Assembly (NCBI RefSeq): GCF_037325665.1 | Contig: NC_090245.1 | Span: 74,597,602 to 74,661,601, forward strand | Length of the DNA: 64,000 bases | Direction: 5' to 3' | Source: Littorina saxatilis | Taxonomy: Eukaryota; Mollusca; Gastropoda; Littorinimorpha; Littorinidae | Shown here: one piece after another, positions 54,168 to 63,831 of the stretch | Layout: every line of letters starts with the position of its first letter | How positions within the stretch are numbered: position 1 is the first letter of the stretch | Made by a program: the position numbers and the translations under genes | The notes under the pieces: generated by a model | Databases searched by the model: none | The model's input: only the letters and a program-made list of their open reading frames with translations | Told to the model about the DNA's origin: nothing

Positions 54168-55073
54168 TCTATATATATATGGGTGCGTCTCAGAATCTCG
54201 TCCTCTGTTTGTGACATTATCACCAAAAGTAAAATCTTCCCAGAAAACTTTGATAATACTATTTACACACTTCTCAGGGTGTACCTTTTCAGTTTAAACA
54301 AGAAAAAATATAACATTGCCTTTAGTTTGCCATATATTGAGCATTATTTGGACCATGTGTGCAAAATCACCCGTGTAACATGGAAAAAATAAAAGACAAA
54401 AAAACTGCATTTATAAGGCTGAAAACGACTTTTATTCAGTTATTATTGTTGAATCACAAGCCATTATAGAGTTCAATATGAAATGACTACATGCAAACAA
54501 CAAAATAATGTTTTTTTCAAAGTTCCATGCATTCGTCAAAATTTCAATACAAAAATGAAAATTAATTAATGATATCCTGATCAGAACATGTTGATACATG
54601 GCATTCATTCAGTCTTATTGACATTTAACCTTCACAATAGCATATATACAAAGATTTGTTGCTCTAAGACAAAATGTTAGAAAGTTATCCCAAAAGAATG
54701 CAAAATGGTCACCGATGTAACATGGAAACATCACTTTTGTAACAAAGAAACGGTTATGCTTTTTCCCACAAACTTTACTAAATGAAGCTGATTTTGCAAC
54801 CAGATTCTTCTTAGGTAAAATGCCAAACACTAAAACAGGAACAGAAAGAAAAAAAAGCTGGACAAAATCAAGCAAACTTGGCCCCAAAAAAGAGAAACAT
54901 TAATGAAAAGTTCATCACCCACGTAACTCGGAAACGAACAACCAGACATGTATTATAAGGTTTGACATGAAGAATGCAAATGTTCAAAAGTGGTTCATTC
55001 AATTGTTGAGACAATAAACCAAAGGCATTGGTTACATATAGAACAGTTGCCACTTGCAGTTAATTAATTTATT

Positions 55074-55241
55074 TTAAAAGAAATAATGCCCCCTGGCATT
55101 GAAGGTGGGGTCACGAATCATGGTTGCATCAGATGTAGGGACTAAGGAAATATCATCGATCCCTGGAAAGCAATAGTAGTTCCCCTCCGGTTTCCTTCGA
55201 AGGAACGTTACCACCAGTTCATCAGGTCGAATCTCTTGCAC
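55074..55241 (-). CDS. Terminal exon of an element-borne gene of unknown function
   Basis: After a good acceptor (CATGTTTCAG) the frame reads VQEIRPDELVVTFLRRK, then PEGNYYCFPGIDDISLVP, and ends NARGHYFF with TAA. An AATAAA (55068-55073) touches the stop codon. A tiny preceding exon is possible at about 55383-55401 (reads CMFNGM before GTAAGT). I do not recognise the family with certainty. The tail pattern, an aromatic-P...DDIS...RG.Y.F end, resembles C-termini of uncharacterised proteins repeated in invertebrate genomes. No catalytic domain is visible and upstream exons could not be found, so the gene may be broken. Confidence 0.5.
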   Translation of the reverse strand: MQEIRPDELVVTFLRRKPEGNYYCFPGIDDISLVPTSDATMIRDPTFNARGHYFF

Positions 55242-55439
55242 CTGAAACATGCAAGTACCTGCGATTTCAACTAAAGATTGATGCAATATGTGTACTAGTT
55301 TCACTAACATGAATTTGTTTAATGTCTATCAAGATTTTGATGCATCCACATTATTTAAAGTAATTATTTTGTTCAGACTTACCATTCCATTGAACATACA
55401 ACTTTTACAATTAAAGAAAACATTGACACTTACCGTTCC

Positions 55440-56008
55440 TTTAAATGGATTTCGGAAATTTAATTTTGATCATAATTTTTTATATTTTTAATTTTCAGAG
55501 CTTGTTTTTAATCCAAATATAACATATTTATATGTTTTTGGAATCAGGAAATGATGTAAAATAAGATGAACGTAAATGTGGATCGTTTTATATATAAAAA
55601 AAAAATTATTACAATTTTCAGATTTTTAATGGCCAAAGTCATTAATTAATTTTTAAGCCACCAAGCTGAAATGCAATACCGAAGTCCGGCCTTCGTCGAA
55701 GATTGCTTTACACAAATTTCAATCAATTTAATTGAAAAATGAGGGTGTGACAGTGCCGCCTCAACTTTTACAAAAAGCCGGATATGACGTCATCAAAAGT
55801 ATTTGTCGAAAAAAAGAAAAAAACGTCCGGGGATATCATACCCAGGAACTCTCATGTCAAATTTCATAAAGATCGGTCAAGTAGTTTAGTCTGAATCGCT
55901 CTACACACACACACGCACAGACAAACAGACACACACACACACATACACCACGACCCTCGTTTCGATTCCCCCTCTATGTTAAAACATTTAGTCAAGTTTT
56001 GACTACGT
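55440..56008 (-). repeat. Family B repeat, copy 4 (partial, inverted)
   Basis: The first two-thirds of family B, reading from the ACATTTAGTCAAG hairpin at 56008 downwards. Inserted in the TIR element at 54181-56902. Confidence 0.8.
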
Positions 56009-56998
56009 GAAATCGAAAGAAAAACTATTATTAACAAATGTGTAGCCTAATTTTTCACTTCATAGAATATCATAGCAGCAAAAACTCACCTTTTCTTAAG
56101 AACCTTGGGTGTTGATCACTGTCGTAACAAAATCACAGACTTCGGAAACATTCTCGAAATCTTTCTTCGCTGCTGGAAGCTGAACTATTTCTCTCTGTAA
56201 CTGCGCATGCGTAGTCACCCGCACCTCTAAGTCACTACGCGCAAAATAGTTCTAATCTTTCTTCAAAACTCTGAACATTATTTGCAAAACCGTTCACCAT
56301 CGTAACGGAATTTTGAAGAAGCATGTCATATTGCGCAACTTTCAACTTAGTTTGCAGATGCAATTTTGAGAAAATAATACTTAAATAACATTTAGCTTAG
56401 CGATTTTCTATGCCCTTTCATGTCAAGATCGTGTTGAAAATGAATATGCAAATTCTAAAGTTCAAATTTAGGACTTGTTGCTGTTGCACGCGTGCGGAAA
56501 CATATGTTACGACAGTGATGGCAAACTTTCAAGCGATTAATTTCGTTTAAAAAAACAATTCTGTGGACAAAATAACATTTCAACTGTCAAGTACACTTAA
56601 ACCAAACACACATAACAAAAATAGCAGTCCTTGGACATTCTAAACGATTCTTGTAGTGAGGTACAAAACTAGTTGATGGTTCATGTCACAGATCAGACCT
56701 TCATTTTTCACGCATTTAATCATTTCTTTCGCAAAACAACCTTCATAATAATCATGCAAAATACTCAGTTTTGTTTGTACTATTTCTTTATTCATTTTAC
56801 TTCTCAAACATACCAATATCATGATTTAAAATTCAGTATGTTTCAATTGTGGGCTAATTTGATTATGGCACACACAAAAGGATCAGTTTCTGAGACGCAC
56901 CCATATACGACTTGTGTCTGTCTGTGTGTCTGTGTGTCTGTCTGTGTGTCTGTCTGTGTATCTGTGTGTGTGTCTGTGTATCTGTGTCTTCGCGATGC

Positions 56999-57305
56999 AC
57001 GGCCAAAGTTCTCGATGGATCTGCTTCAAATTTGGTGGGCTTATTCAGAGAGACCCCGGACACAACCTCATCGATGAGATATTTCAACACGTGCTCTCAG
57101 CGCTGAACCGATTTTGGTTCCACCTCAGCTACCCGGGCCCCCATACCGACACACCAAAGCCGCTACACCACATCACAACGCCAAAGTTCTCGCTGGATCT
57201 TTTTCAAATTTGGACACCGTATTCAGCTACACCCCGGACACAATATCATCGATGAGATATTTCAACACGTGCTCTCAGCGCGCAGCGCTGAACTGGTTTT
57301 GGTTT
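56999..57305 (+). repeat. Two-unit tandem repeat, about 180-bp period
   Basis: Units beginning GCCAAAGTTCTCG(A/C)TGGATC at about 57002 and 57180, each ending TCATCGATGAGATATTTCAA then CACGTGCTCTCAGCGC. Part of the Helitron-like candidate. Confidence 0.75.
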
Positions 57306-57851
57306 TTGTGTTCATTTCACCATTATAAGTAACTCTTCCTTATCTTCTCCAGTGTTTGGCGTTTATCCTTCTTCCTTCGTGTGGCTTTCCCCTTTGTAAG
57401 TTACTATTACTATTTTTAGAATGTCACTGCGCTGTCCACTGCGCTGTCCACAACGCTTCCCTTGCACCCGTAAGTTGTTCTTACTGTCAAAGTGAAAAGG
57501 TCGAATCAATTTATAGCCACGCGAAAAATACACTCTCACCTATCTCTATATATTTATAGATACAGATATGCATATATATATACGGCTTCTCTGTGTGTGT
57601 TTGTGTGTGTGTGTGTGGGCAAAAACCTGTGTATTGTAGAGTTCTGTTTGTGATGTGGTCTAGCGGCTTTTGTGTGTCTGTATGTTCTGGCATTTGAGAA
57701 GCCACAGCAGATAATATAGGGCTAAGAAATAAGCTCTAAAATTCTCAATCCCGTTTGACAGGACTTCGCCTTCAAAGGTGATTGTGGTGAACCGCCACGC
57801 TGTCTGTCTCTGTCTCGCGATTCACCCTGGCGAAGCCGGGTATTCCTCTAG

Positions 57852-58076
57852 TACAGTAATATATATAATTCAGCTTTGCGTACACATTTACGATGCAATA
57901 ATCAAATAGTCTCAACAGGTTTAAAAGCAGTTTTGCTCCAAGACGTCCTAGCTCACGGAATACTTATTCCTTTTGTTTCAAAAAGCCTACACTTAGGTTT
58001 CAAGCTTAGATTACCTTTCCATGTTGCACACACAAACAAGTGTTCTCTGCAGTCCCAAAAAAACATGATAATTTGT
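57852..58076. other. Stretch left of the possible last TRMT1 exon
   Basis: AT-rich, no gene of its own. It would be the 3' UTR if the 58077-58130 exon is used; no clear AATAAA on the minus strand was seen. Confidence 0.35.
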
Positions 58077-58130
58077 TCACACAAGAACATTTTCCTTCTT
58101 GACAACCTTTGATGCACTGTCTCCCTCATC
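58077..58130 (-). CDS. Possible alternative last exon of TRMT1
   Basis: A strong acceptor (TTTCTTGTGTTCCAG) precedes 17 codons DEGDSASKVVKKENVLV and a TGA. TRMT1 exon 3 contains CAG|GTGAAA at 60258, nine bases before its own stop; splicing there is in frame and gives KRPLDQ joined to DEGDSAS. If used, the protein has 616 residues and the Tc1 element sits in the last intron. If not, the protein ends at 60249. Confidence 0.5.
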   Translation of the reverse strand, partial: DEGDSASKVVKKENVLV

Positions 58131-58478
58131 CTGGAACACAAGAAACACAAATATATATATATAACAGAAAGATGCACAATGAAAATAACTTGGGATGTCA
58201 GTTGGCACCAAAGAGTCAGAACATATTTCAAATCAATGAAACCTTTGCCGACATTCCGACAAATCTGCCACCTTTTTCCACTTAGTTGGAAAAGTGATGT
58301 TAGGTAAGTAATCTAAGATTTTGGAAACTTGCTGAAACATTATTTGAGGAAAAAATAAATCCATTCCCTTCTCTTGCTTTCATCGCCATAAACCATTCAT
58401 GAAATTTGTTTTCTGGGGGACATTTTGTAGTACATGTATGTGTTTCAAACTGAAATCAGCTGTTACCGAAGTACACTA

Positions 58479-60093
58479 CTCACAAAAAGTTAAGGATCAC
58501 TATGAGAAAACAGGTGCTCAATAAAATCAGTTCGCTACTGTTATTTATTTCTCAGTCAAACCAAATTGTTATGAATTCTTGTTCAGCTGTAAGTGGGCGA
58601 TGTTGTGTTAGTGGGAACATTGCACGGGATTCTCTACTACTGAGCTTGGTAGCAAAAGAAAAAGCGGAAACTTGCGAAAAAGGACCTTGTATTGGACTGT
58701 TCAGCCCGAACACATTGCACAAGCCACATGGAAAAACCATTATGCACGTGCAAGCACTGCTGCTTATGTGTGAGATGCTGTCACTTGCTTGGCTTTTTGA
58801 GAAGACATACCACCAGTATTAGGCATTATCTGACAATGCCTCCACGACGAAAATTGAACGAGTTTGAGAGGGGACGAGCTGTTGCATGGTTCCAAGATGG
58901 TGTCCCCAAGCAAGAAGTGGCCAGGCGACTTCACGTGTCCATCTCGATCATTGTCAGACTGATTCAATGTTTCCCAGCCACTGGGAGGGTCCAGGAAAGA
59001 CGCAGACCTGGGCGACCAAAGAAGACAACTCCACGTGAAGATCGTCTCATTGAACGACTAGCCTTGCAAACAAGAACAGCCTCTTCCAGCATTATTCGAA
59101 GGCAGCTGAGGGTGGCTACTAACACCAGCATCAGCCAGCAGACCATTCGGAATCGCCTTCATGGGTTTAACCTCCGTTCTCGTCGCCCAGCTGTACGGCC
59201 ACGCTTAACTCCAGCCCATAGGGCAACACGCCGCGCCTTCTGCAGACGTCACATGAGGTGGACACGTCAGCAATGGTCCCAGGTCCTGTTCAGTGATGAA
59301 TCACGCTTCACCCTGAACCACAACGACGACCGACTGAGGGTCTGGAGGCGCCAAGGGGAACGCTACATTGACGCCACTGTCCAAGAAAAGGTGGCCTTTG
59401 GTGGAGATTCTGTAATGGTCTGGGGGGCCTTCAGCCTTCACCACAGAACACCCTTGTTTCATGTACAGGGTAACCTGACTGGCCTCCGATACCGGGATGA
59501 GATCCTTCGACCGTTGGCTGTGCCTACACTGCAGCAGATGGGACCGCAGGCTGTCTACCAGGATGACAACGCTCGCCCCCACAGGGCAAGGGTGGTCAAC
59601 GACTTCCTGCAGCAGTCTGGGGTCAACAGAATGGAGTGGCCAGCATGCAGTCCCGATCTCAACCCGATTGAGAACCTCTGGGATGAGTTGGATCGCAAAG
59701 TGAGGAGCAACCACCCCCCTCCCAGGGATGTCCAGCACCTCTACCAGATGCTGCAGGCTAAGTGGCAGGCGCTTCCGCAGAGGATCTTCACCACCCTGGT
59801 CAACTCTATGAGGACTCGCTGCGTCGAGTGGCAGAACAGCCAGGGCGGTTACACGCATTACTGAACTTTTGGGAGCATCTGAATGCCATGTCTTGTGATT
59901 TTAACGACTCTGTGAAATTAAATTTCGATACGTACACACTTTGATAAAATGTACAGACCAAACGATTGCTCTAAATTGAAGGAAATGTTGTATCGTTATC
60001 ACTAAAGCATTGAATTAAACGTTTGCCAAATACCAACGCATTGGCTTTCTTATTTGGGAATTTGTGTGCAAGTGATCCTTAACTTTTTGTGAG
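58479..60093 (+). mobile_element. Tc1-like DNA transposon, apparently complete
   Basis: 1,615 bp with perfect 23-bp inverted ends (CTCACAAAAAGTTAAGGATC plus ACT) flanked by TA (58477-58478 and 60094-60095). It carries one uninterrupted transposase frame. The standard length for Tc1 elements and the clean ends suggest a recent insertion. Located just downstream of, or in the last intron of, TRMT1, in the opposite direction. Confidence 0.95.
58836..59864 (+). CDS. Tc1 family transposase
   Basis: 342 residues from ATG (context ACAATGCC) to TGA, the usual Tc1 length. Two N-terminal helix-turn-helix regions (about residues 1-50 with FERGRAVAWFQDG, and 60-120), with a GRPKK AT-hook-like linker near residue 57. 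The catalytic core is the DDE type: D in LFSDESRF (near 150), D in YQDDNARPH (near 244) and E in NPIENLWDEL (near 279). The second D and the E are 34 residues apart, the DD34E signature of Tc1. Known role: cuts the element out at its inverted ends and inserts it at TA. An upstream in-frame extension (from about 58692) has no family support, so the ATG at 58836 was chosen. Confidence 0.94.
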   Translation: MPPRRKLNEFERGRAVAWFQDGVPKQEVARRLHVSISIIVRLIQCFPATGRVQERRRPGRPKKTTPREDRLIERLALQTRTASSSIIRRQLRVATNTSISQQTIRNRLHGFNLRSRRPAVRPRLTPAHRATRRAFCRRHMRWTRQQWSQVLFSDESRFTLNHNDDRLRVWRRQGERYIDATVQEKVAFGGDSVMVWGAFSLHHRTPLFHVQGNLTGLRYRDEILRPLAVPTLQQMGPQAVYQDDNARPHRARVVNDFLQQSGVNRMEWPACSPDLNPIENLWDELDRKVRSNHPPPRDVQHLYQMLQAKWQALPQRIFTTLVNSMRTRCVEWQNSQGGYTHY

Positions 60094-60248
60094 TAGCTTA
60101 GTATATATATATATGTATATCTGAGTCAGTGCGTGTGTGTGTAGAAAAGACAAGAGTGTGTGTTCAAGTGTGCAAAGGCTAAATCTGGTTCAAAATGGAT
60201 TACAAAAGCAAAGAAAGAAAGAACCATGCTGCACCCAGTCAACAGCTG

Positions 60249-62609
60249 TCATTTCACCTGATCAAGCGGCCGCTTCAAACCAGACTTCACGTCCTCCGTC
60301 TTCTCCTCACCATCAGTGTTGCTCTCCTTTCCTTCGTTCCTCCTCGCCCTCGGCTTTGGTCCCCATTCTGGTTCAGGATTCTGCTGCCATCGTACCAGAC
60401 CTTTCTGGCGTGATGCAGGGTTGGCGGCAGGGTGAACAGCAAATGACACCTGCAGACTCGGTTCCTTCTGCAGGATGGCTTGGACTACAGAGCCGTCTGT
60501 GAGCCGCTTGGCGCTGACTGGGTGATCTTTGACCCACCATCGCATGATGTCCTGTTCAGTGAAGAAAAGGCAGAATTTGAAGTTATCACTTCATTACAGT
60601 CTCCTCTATAAAAAAAGAAAAGAAAAAAAGAATACACCAGACACACTCCAACTACCGCTGTCTGGAGGTAAAAATTTACACCTCTGCTTTGTTTCTACTC
60701 AAACATTTTACTTCTCTAATTTTACATGCTACAGAAAAAATAGACTGATACTGTTACTAAAAGTGTAATACAAAACTTACACATGAAACAAATCCATGCA
60801 ACATAATTTCAAACCTTGAAGCTCAAACTGCACGACAAGCAGGCTATTGTTACAGACTAGTAACTATCTTACCCATATGGCTTCAGGGGGAGCGTCAGTC
60901 TTGTAGGAGTTCTTGGCAGCATGGGACAGGGACACTCTGTAGCCAGCATTTAGCAAGGCAGACCTGCAAGTCATTAAAACAATCTTATACATCAGGTCCA
61001 AACAGAAATGACAGATGAAAGATCATCATTCAACATTCACAATGAATTCTGCAGAGTAAAAATAAGTAACCTCCTCCTTTAGCATGTTATTTACAAGGTC
61101 TGTAGTTGTCAAAACGTTAGTGAATAATGAAAAAGATAAAAATGACAGTTAACAAACAACACTAACACACACGCTTTTTCTTTCTTTCAACGTTTACCTC
61201 ATCTGCACCATGTTCGGAGGGGTGCAGTGCAGTATGTTGCAGACATCATCCAGAATGTAGTACAAGGGCACATCCTGCAGTTCTTCCTTCGCCACACTCA
61301 GCATCCCCTTCATCCGCTCGCTGGTGCCAAACAAGGCGGCGTCCCTCTCCACTCTTACCAGCATTCTGTCCAAGAATTCAGCATTGTGAATTGGCGCCGA
61401 CCAGATGGGTCCACCGATATGATGCTTGTGGCCGCAGTGATCGCAAGTCGGTCCCACAGGAGGGCCTACACCTGGCACAAACTTGTGGTTGTCTCCTTTG
61501 GTGGGTATGGCTGTAGCCATCTGTTGTAGATAAAAGCTGCCACAGCCGACACAGTTGTACACCATAGACGCTTTGGTCACTGACATTTTCACTTGCTTCT
61601 GGCCAGTGTATACACGAACAAACACTCTGACGTAGAAGTCGACACTGAGGGATACAAGAGGCTCAATGTACCTGGAGTAACGGTTGGCGTGAGACTCCAC
61701 ACACTGCAGCAGAATCCTCAGCCCCATCTCATGACAGTACTTGGCACGCAGTGACAGAGACCCGTACTTTGCAAAGCATGTCTCACCTGCGTTACCGCAC
61801 AGCACCGCAGCATCAGTGCACGTGATGCATAACAATCCACCATCGCAAACAGCCTGGACCGCTGAATCCAAAAAGTGCGATGCACTGCCGTAAGGGTCCA
61901 GATCAATGGCATCAAACCTCTTGTCAAAGTCTTTGTTTTGATACATGATCATGGAAGCATCTCCATGGCTAGACTTGACAAGGCCAGTTAGGTTATTCCT
62001 GGTGATGTTTTTCTCTATGAATTCTACAGCTGTCTTGTCAAAGTCGTTAGCAATGACTTCTTTCACACCTTCAACTTCAAGACCAAACCTGACTGATCTT
62101 AGACCTGATGCTGACAGCCCCTCAAAGATTCGGATGCCATTCTTACTTCCAAGACAGTTGTCACTTTTGTCATCACCATGACAGCCATCTATAGTGCCAG
62201 TTTGTTCATCTTCTGGTTCAAGGTCTACTTTCTTCTTTTTGCTTTTCTTTCCCTTCGAGGGTTGGTCTGCTTGCCATGCCAGGTATTCTTCAGCAAACTG
62301 TGACAGGATGCAAGTTGTTAGGTCTCTGTTAAACTCCTGCACAGGGTTGTAAAAGACTGATTTAGGCAGTAGAACCATCGCCTTGCCTTCAGTGATTTCT
62401 TGAACACCAGCTTCAGCCATGCTGCCAGTTGTATTGTCACCAGTATGGAATCCACGTGTCCCTAACTGTGGTTGTTCCAGTTTCCCTCTCTGTCTCTCAG
62501 TATCTTGGGTTGTGCTTTTGAAAGAACAGCAACGAACTACGCTAGACACGACTTCAGAAAACGCCAGTTTTGGTCTTATCAGCAGCACAGAACATGCTTT
62601 GCAGATCAT
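60249..62609 (-). CDS. TRMT1: TRMT1, tRNA (guanine26-N2)-dimethyltransferase
   Basis: Three coding exons: 62609-61198, 60963-60873, 60551-60249 (601 residues; human about 659). It methylates G26 of tRNAs to m2,2G using S-adenosylmethionine, in nucleus and mitochondria. Seen: [13 protein letters not shown] (about residues 86-98), the SAM-binding [11 protein letters not shown] (162-172), catalytic DLDPYG (236-241), a four-cysteine zinc site (C353, C356, C389, C392) and the C-terminal WGPKPRARR. The first ATG (62609) opens a basic, hydrophobic leader typical of mitochondrial import; a second ATG (62420, residue 64) lies just before the conserved part. This two-start layout matches the human gene, where it yields mitochondrial and nuclear forms. 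The C-terminal C3H finger of the vertebrate protein is absent. The first exon is unusually long (1.4 kb) for this window. See 58077-58130 for an alternative end. Confidence 0.95.
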
Positions 62610-62700
62610 AACATCAACAAGAAAGTTCACGTATCTGCTGTTGTCACGACGCTTTGGGAAGTCAGACTTTGACTAGAGTTCCTTCACAAACTCGAACCAC

Positions 62701-63765
62701 TTGCTCTAACCACAGGCGGAAGGTATCGTCCACTGGACTACTACTATCACAGAAAGACTACAAGGTACGTCACTCACCTTCGAGTCTTCTGTGTTCTTGG
62801 AGTCGCTTCCTGGGGAAAAATATTGTTCAAGACGGTTTGCCTCTTCCCACAGTCTGTGTAAGGTCAAATAAATACAGTTGAATGATTGTTTGAACTATAT
62901 GCACCTTTAGTTTTCAGCTTCCGTTCGCTGCAGGTTGTTTTTAACCATCATTTGGACGAATCTTCGTTTGCGAGCCGCTAATATCCACCTTGCGTCAAAT
63001 CATGCATCCGGCACCGAATAATTATGCATACCACCGCTCATAGGTCTAAAACATATGTAAATATTGTGCAGCAAAGGGAAGCGTTTTAGACCAATGAGCG
63101 GTGGTATGCATATTCGGTGCCGGATGCATGATTTGACGCAAGGTGGATATTAGCGGCTCGCAAACGAAGATTCGTCCAAATGATGGTTAAAAACAACCTG
63201 CAGCGAACGGAAGCTGAAAACTAAAGGTGCATATAGTTCAAACAATCATTCAACTGTATTTATTTGACCTTACACAGACTGTGGGAAGAGGCAAACCGTC
63301 TTGAACAATATTTTTCCCCAGGAAGCGACTCCAAGAACACAGAAGACTCGAAGGTGAGTGACGTACCCTGTAGTCTTTCTGTGATAGTAGTCGTCCAGTG
63401 GAGCTGATGGGGTCTATGTCGACCAAAAGAGTGGGATTCCCTGTAGGTGGAGTTCCTGGAGGGGGATTCCCTGTATACAGGGAATCCCACAGGGTGGAGT
63501 TTTTCAATAAAACTTGCAAACCATACTCGAATTTCTAAGAAATATCAAAAAAGATTGAAAAACATCAAATTTTACCGATGTCTAAGCATCACGTGACTTT
63601 CAGCGATATCAGCGACACGCTACAGGAACTAAATCCTGTGGTACTCCCTGTATACAGGGAATCCCCCTCCAGGAACTCCACCTACAGGGAATCCCACTCT
63701 TTTGGTCGACATAGACCCCATCGGCTCCAGTGGACGATACCTTCCGCCTGTGCTCTAACTTGGTG
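62701..63765. repeat. Large palindrome upstream of TRMT1
   Basis: Left arm 62701-63052 and right arm 63083-63765 are near-perfect complements around a 30-base loop. The right arm is longer only because of an inserted element (63404-63725). Both arms carry GACTCGAAG|GTGAGTGACG reading outward, a well-formed splice donor on each strand (about 62781 and 63353). Single-base and small indel differences exist between the arms. Confidence 0.93.
63404..63725. mobile_element. Mutator-like MITE inserted in the palindrome
   Basis: 322 bp with inverted ends of about 90 bases (GC(T/C)GATGGGGTCTATGTCG ...) and a 9-bp target duplication TCCAGTGGA (63395-63403 and 63726-63734). Long inverted ends plus a 9-bp duplication are the Mutator (MULE) signs. 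The word GGGATTCCCTGTA(TA)CAGGG recurs inside as small hairpins. The left arm has a single TCCACTGGA-equivalent and no insertion. Confidence 0.85.
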
Positions 63766-63818
63766 AGAACTTCAGAAGAGATCGCTGTCATTTCTTCTTC
63801 AGCTACTCTGCCAACAAA

Positions 63819-63831
63819 ATGGTGAAAACAG
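63819..63831 (+). CDS. Possible first coding exon of a gene leaving the window
   Basis: After a pyrimidine tract and AG (63792-63802) the sequence CCAACAAAATGGTGAAAACAG is followed by GTAATT: a start codon, four codons plus one base, then a donor. Divergent from TRMT1 across the palindrome. Only MVKT is visible, so the gene cannot be named and the call rests on layout. Confidence 0.3.

Larger units (their letters stand above)
54181..56902 (-). mobile_element. 2.7-kb TIR transposon-like element carrying a gene tail
   Basis: The ends GGGTGCGTCTCAGAA are inverted, and about 46 bases at each end pair at roughly 80 percent. ATAT follows both ends as a possible 4-bp target duplication. A gene is read on its minus strand (terminal exon 55074-55241), and a GCGCATGCG (NRF1-like) word with a downstream GTGAGT donor (about 56093) suggests its promoter and first exon. 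A family B repeat (55440-56008) has inserted between. Confidence 0.7.
54168..57851 (+). mobile_element. Helitron-like candidate interrupted by a TIR element
   Basis: The left end is A|TCTATATATATAT. The right end is a hairpin CCCTGGCGAAGCCGGG (57825-57840) followed seven bases later by CTAG|T. TC start, hairpin, CTAG end and an A-T target are the Helitron signs. Removing the TIR element at 54181-56902 leaves about 0.96 kb, too short for a helicase, so it would be non-autonomous. The 5' end is low-complexity, which weakens the call. Confidence 0.45.

Noticed and set aside
56113-56300. Coding exon reading VTTHAQLQREIVQLPAAKKD on the minus strand in the TIR element
   Set aside because: The frame has no ATG, begins after a stop and ends at TAA before the GTGAGT donor. 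A 5' untranslated exon is more likely.
59301-59858. 185-codon minus-strand frame opposite the Tc1 transposase
   Set aside because: Antisense shadow of a well-supported transposase.
62610-62630. Start of TRMT1 at 62630
   Set aside because: That codon is GTG. The first ATG in frame is at 62609, and an in-frame TAG lies further upstream.
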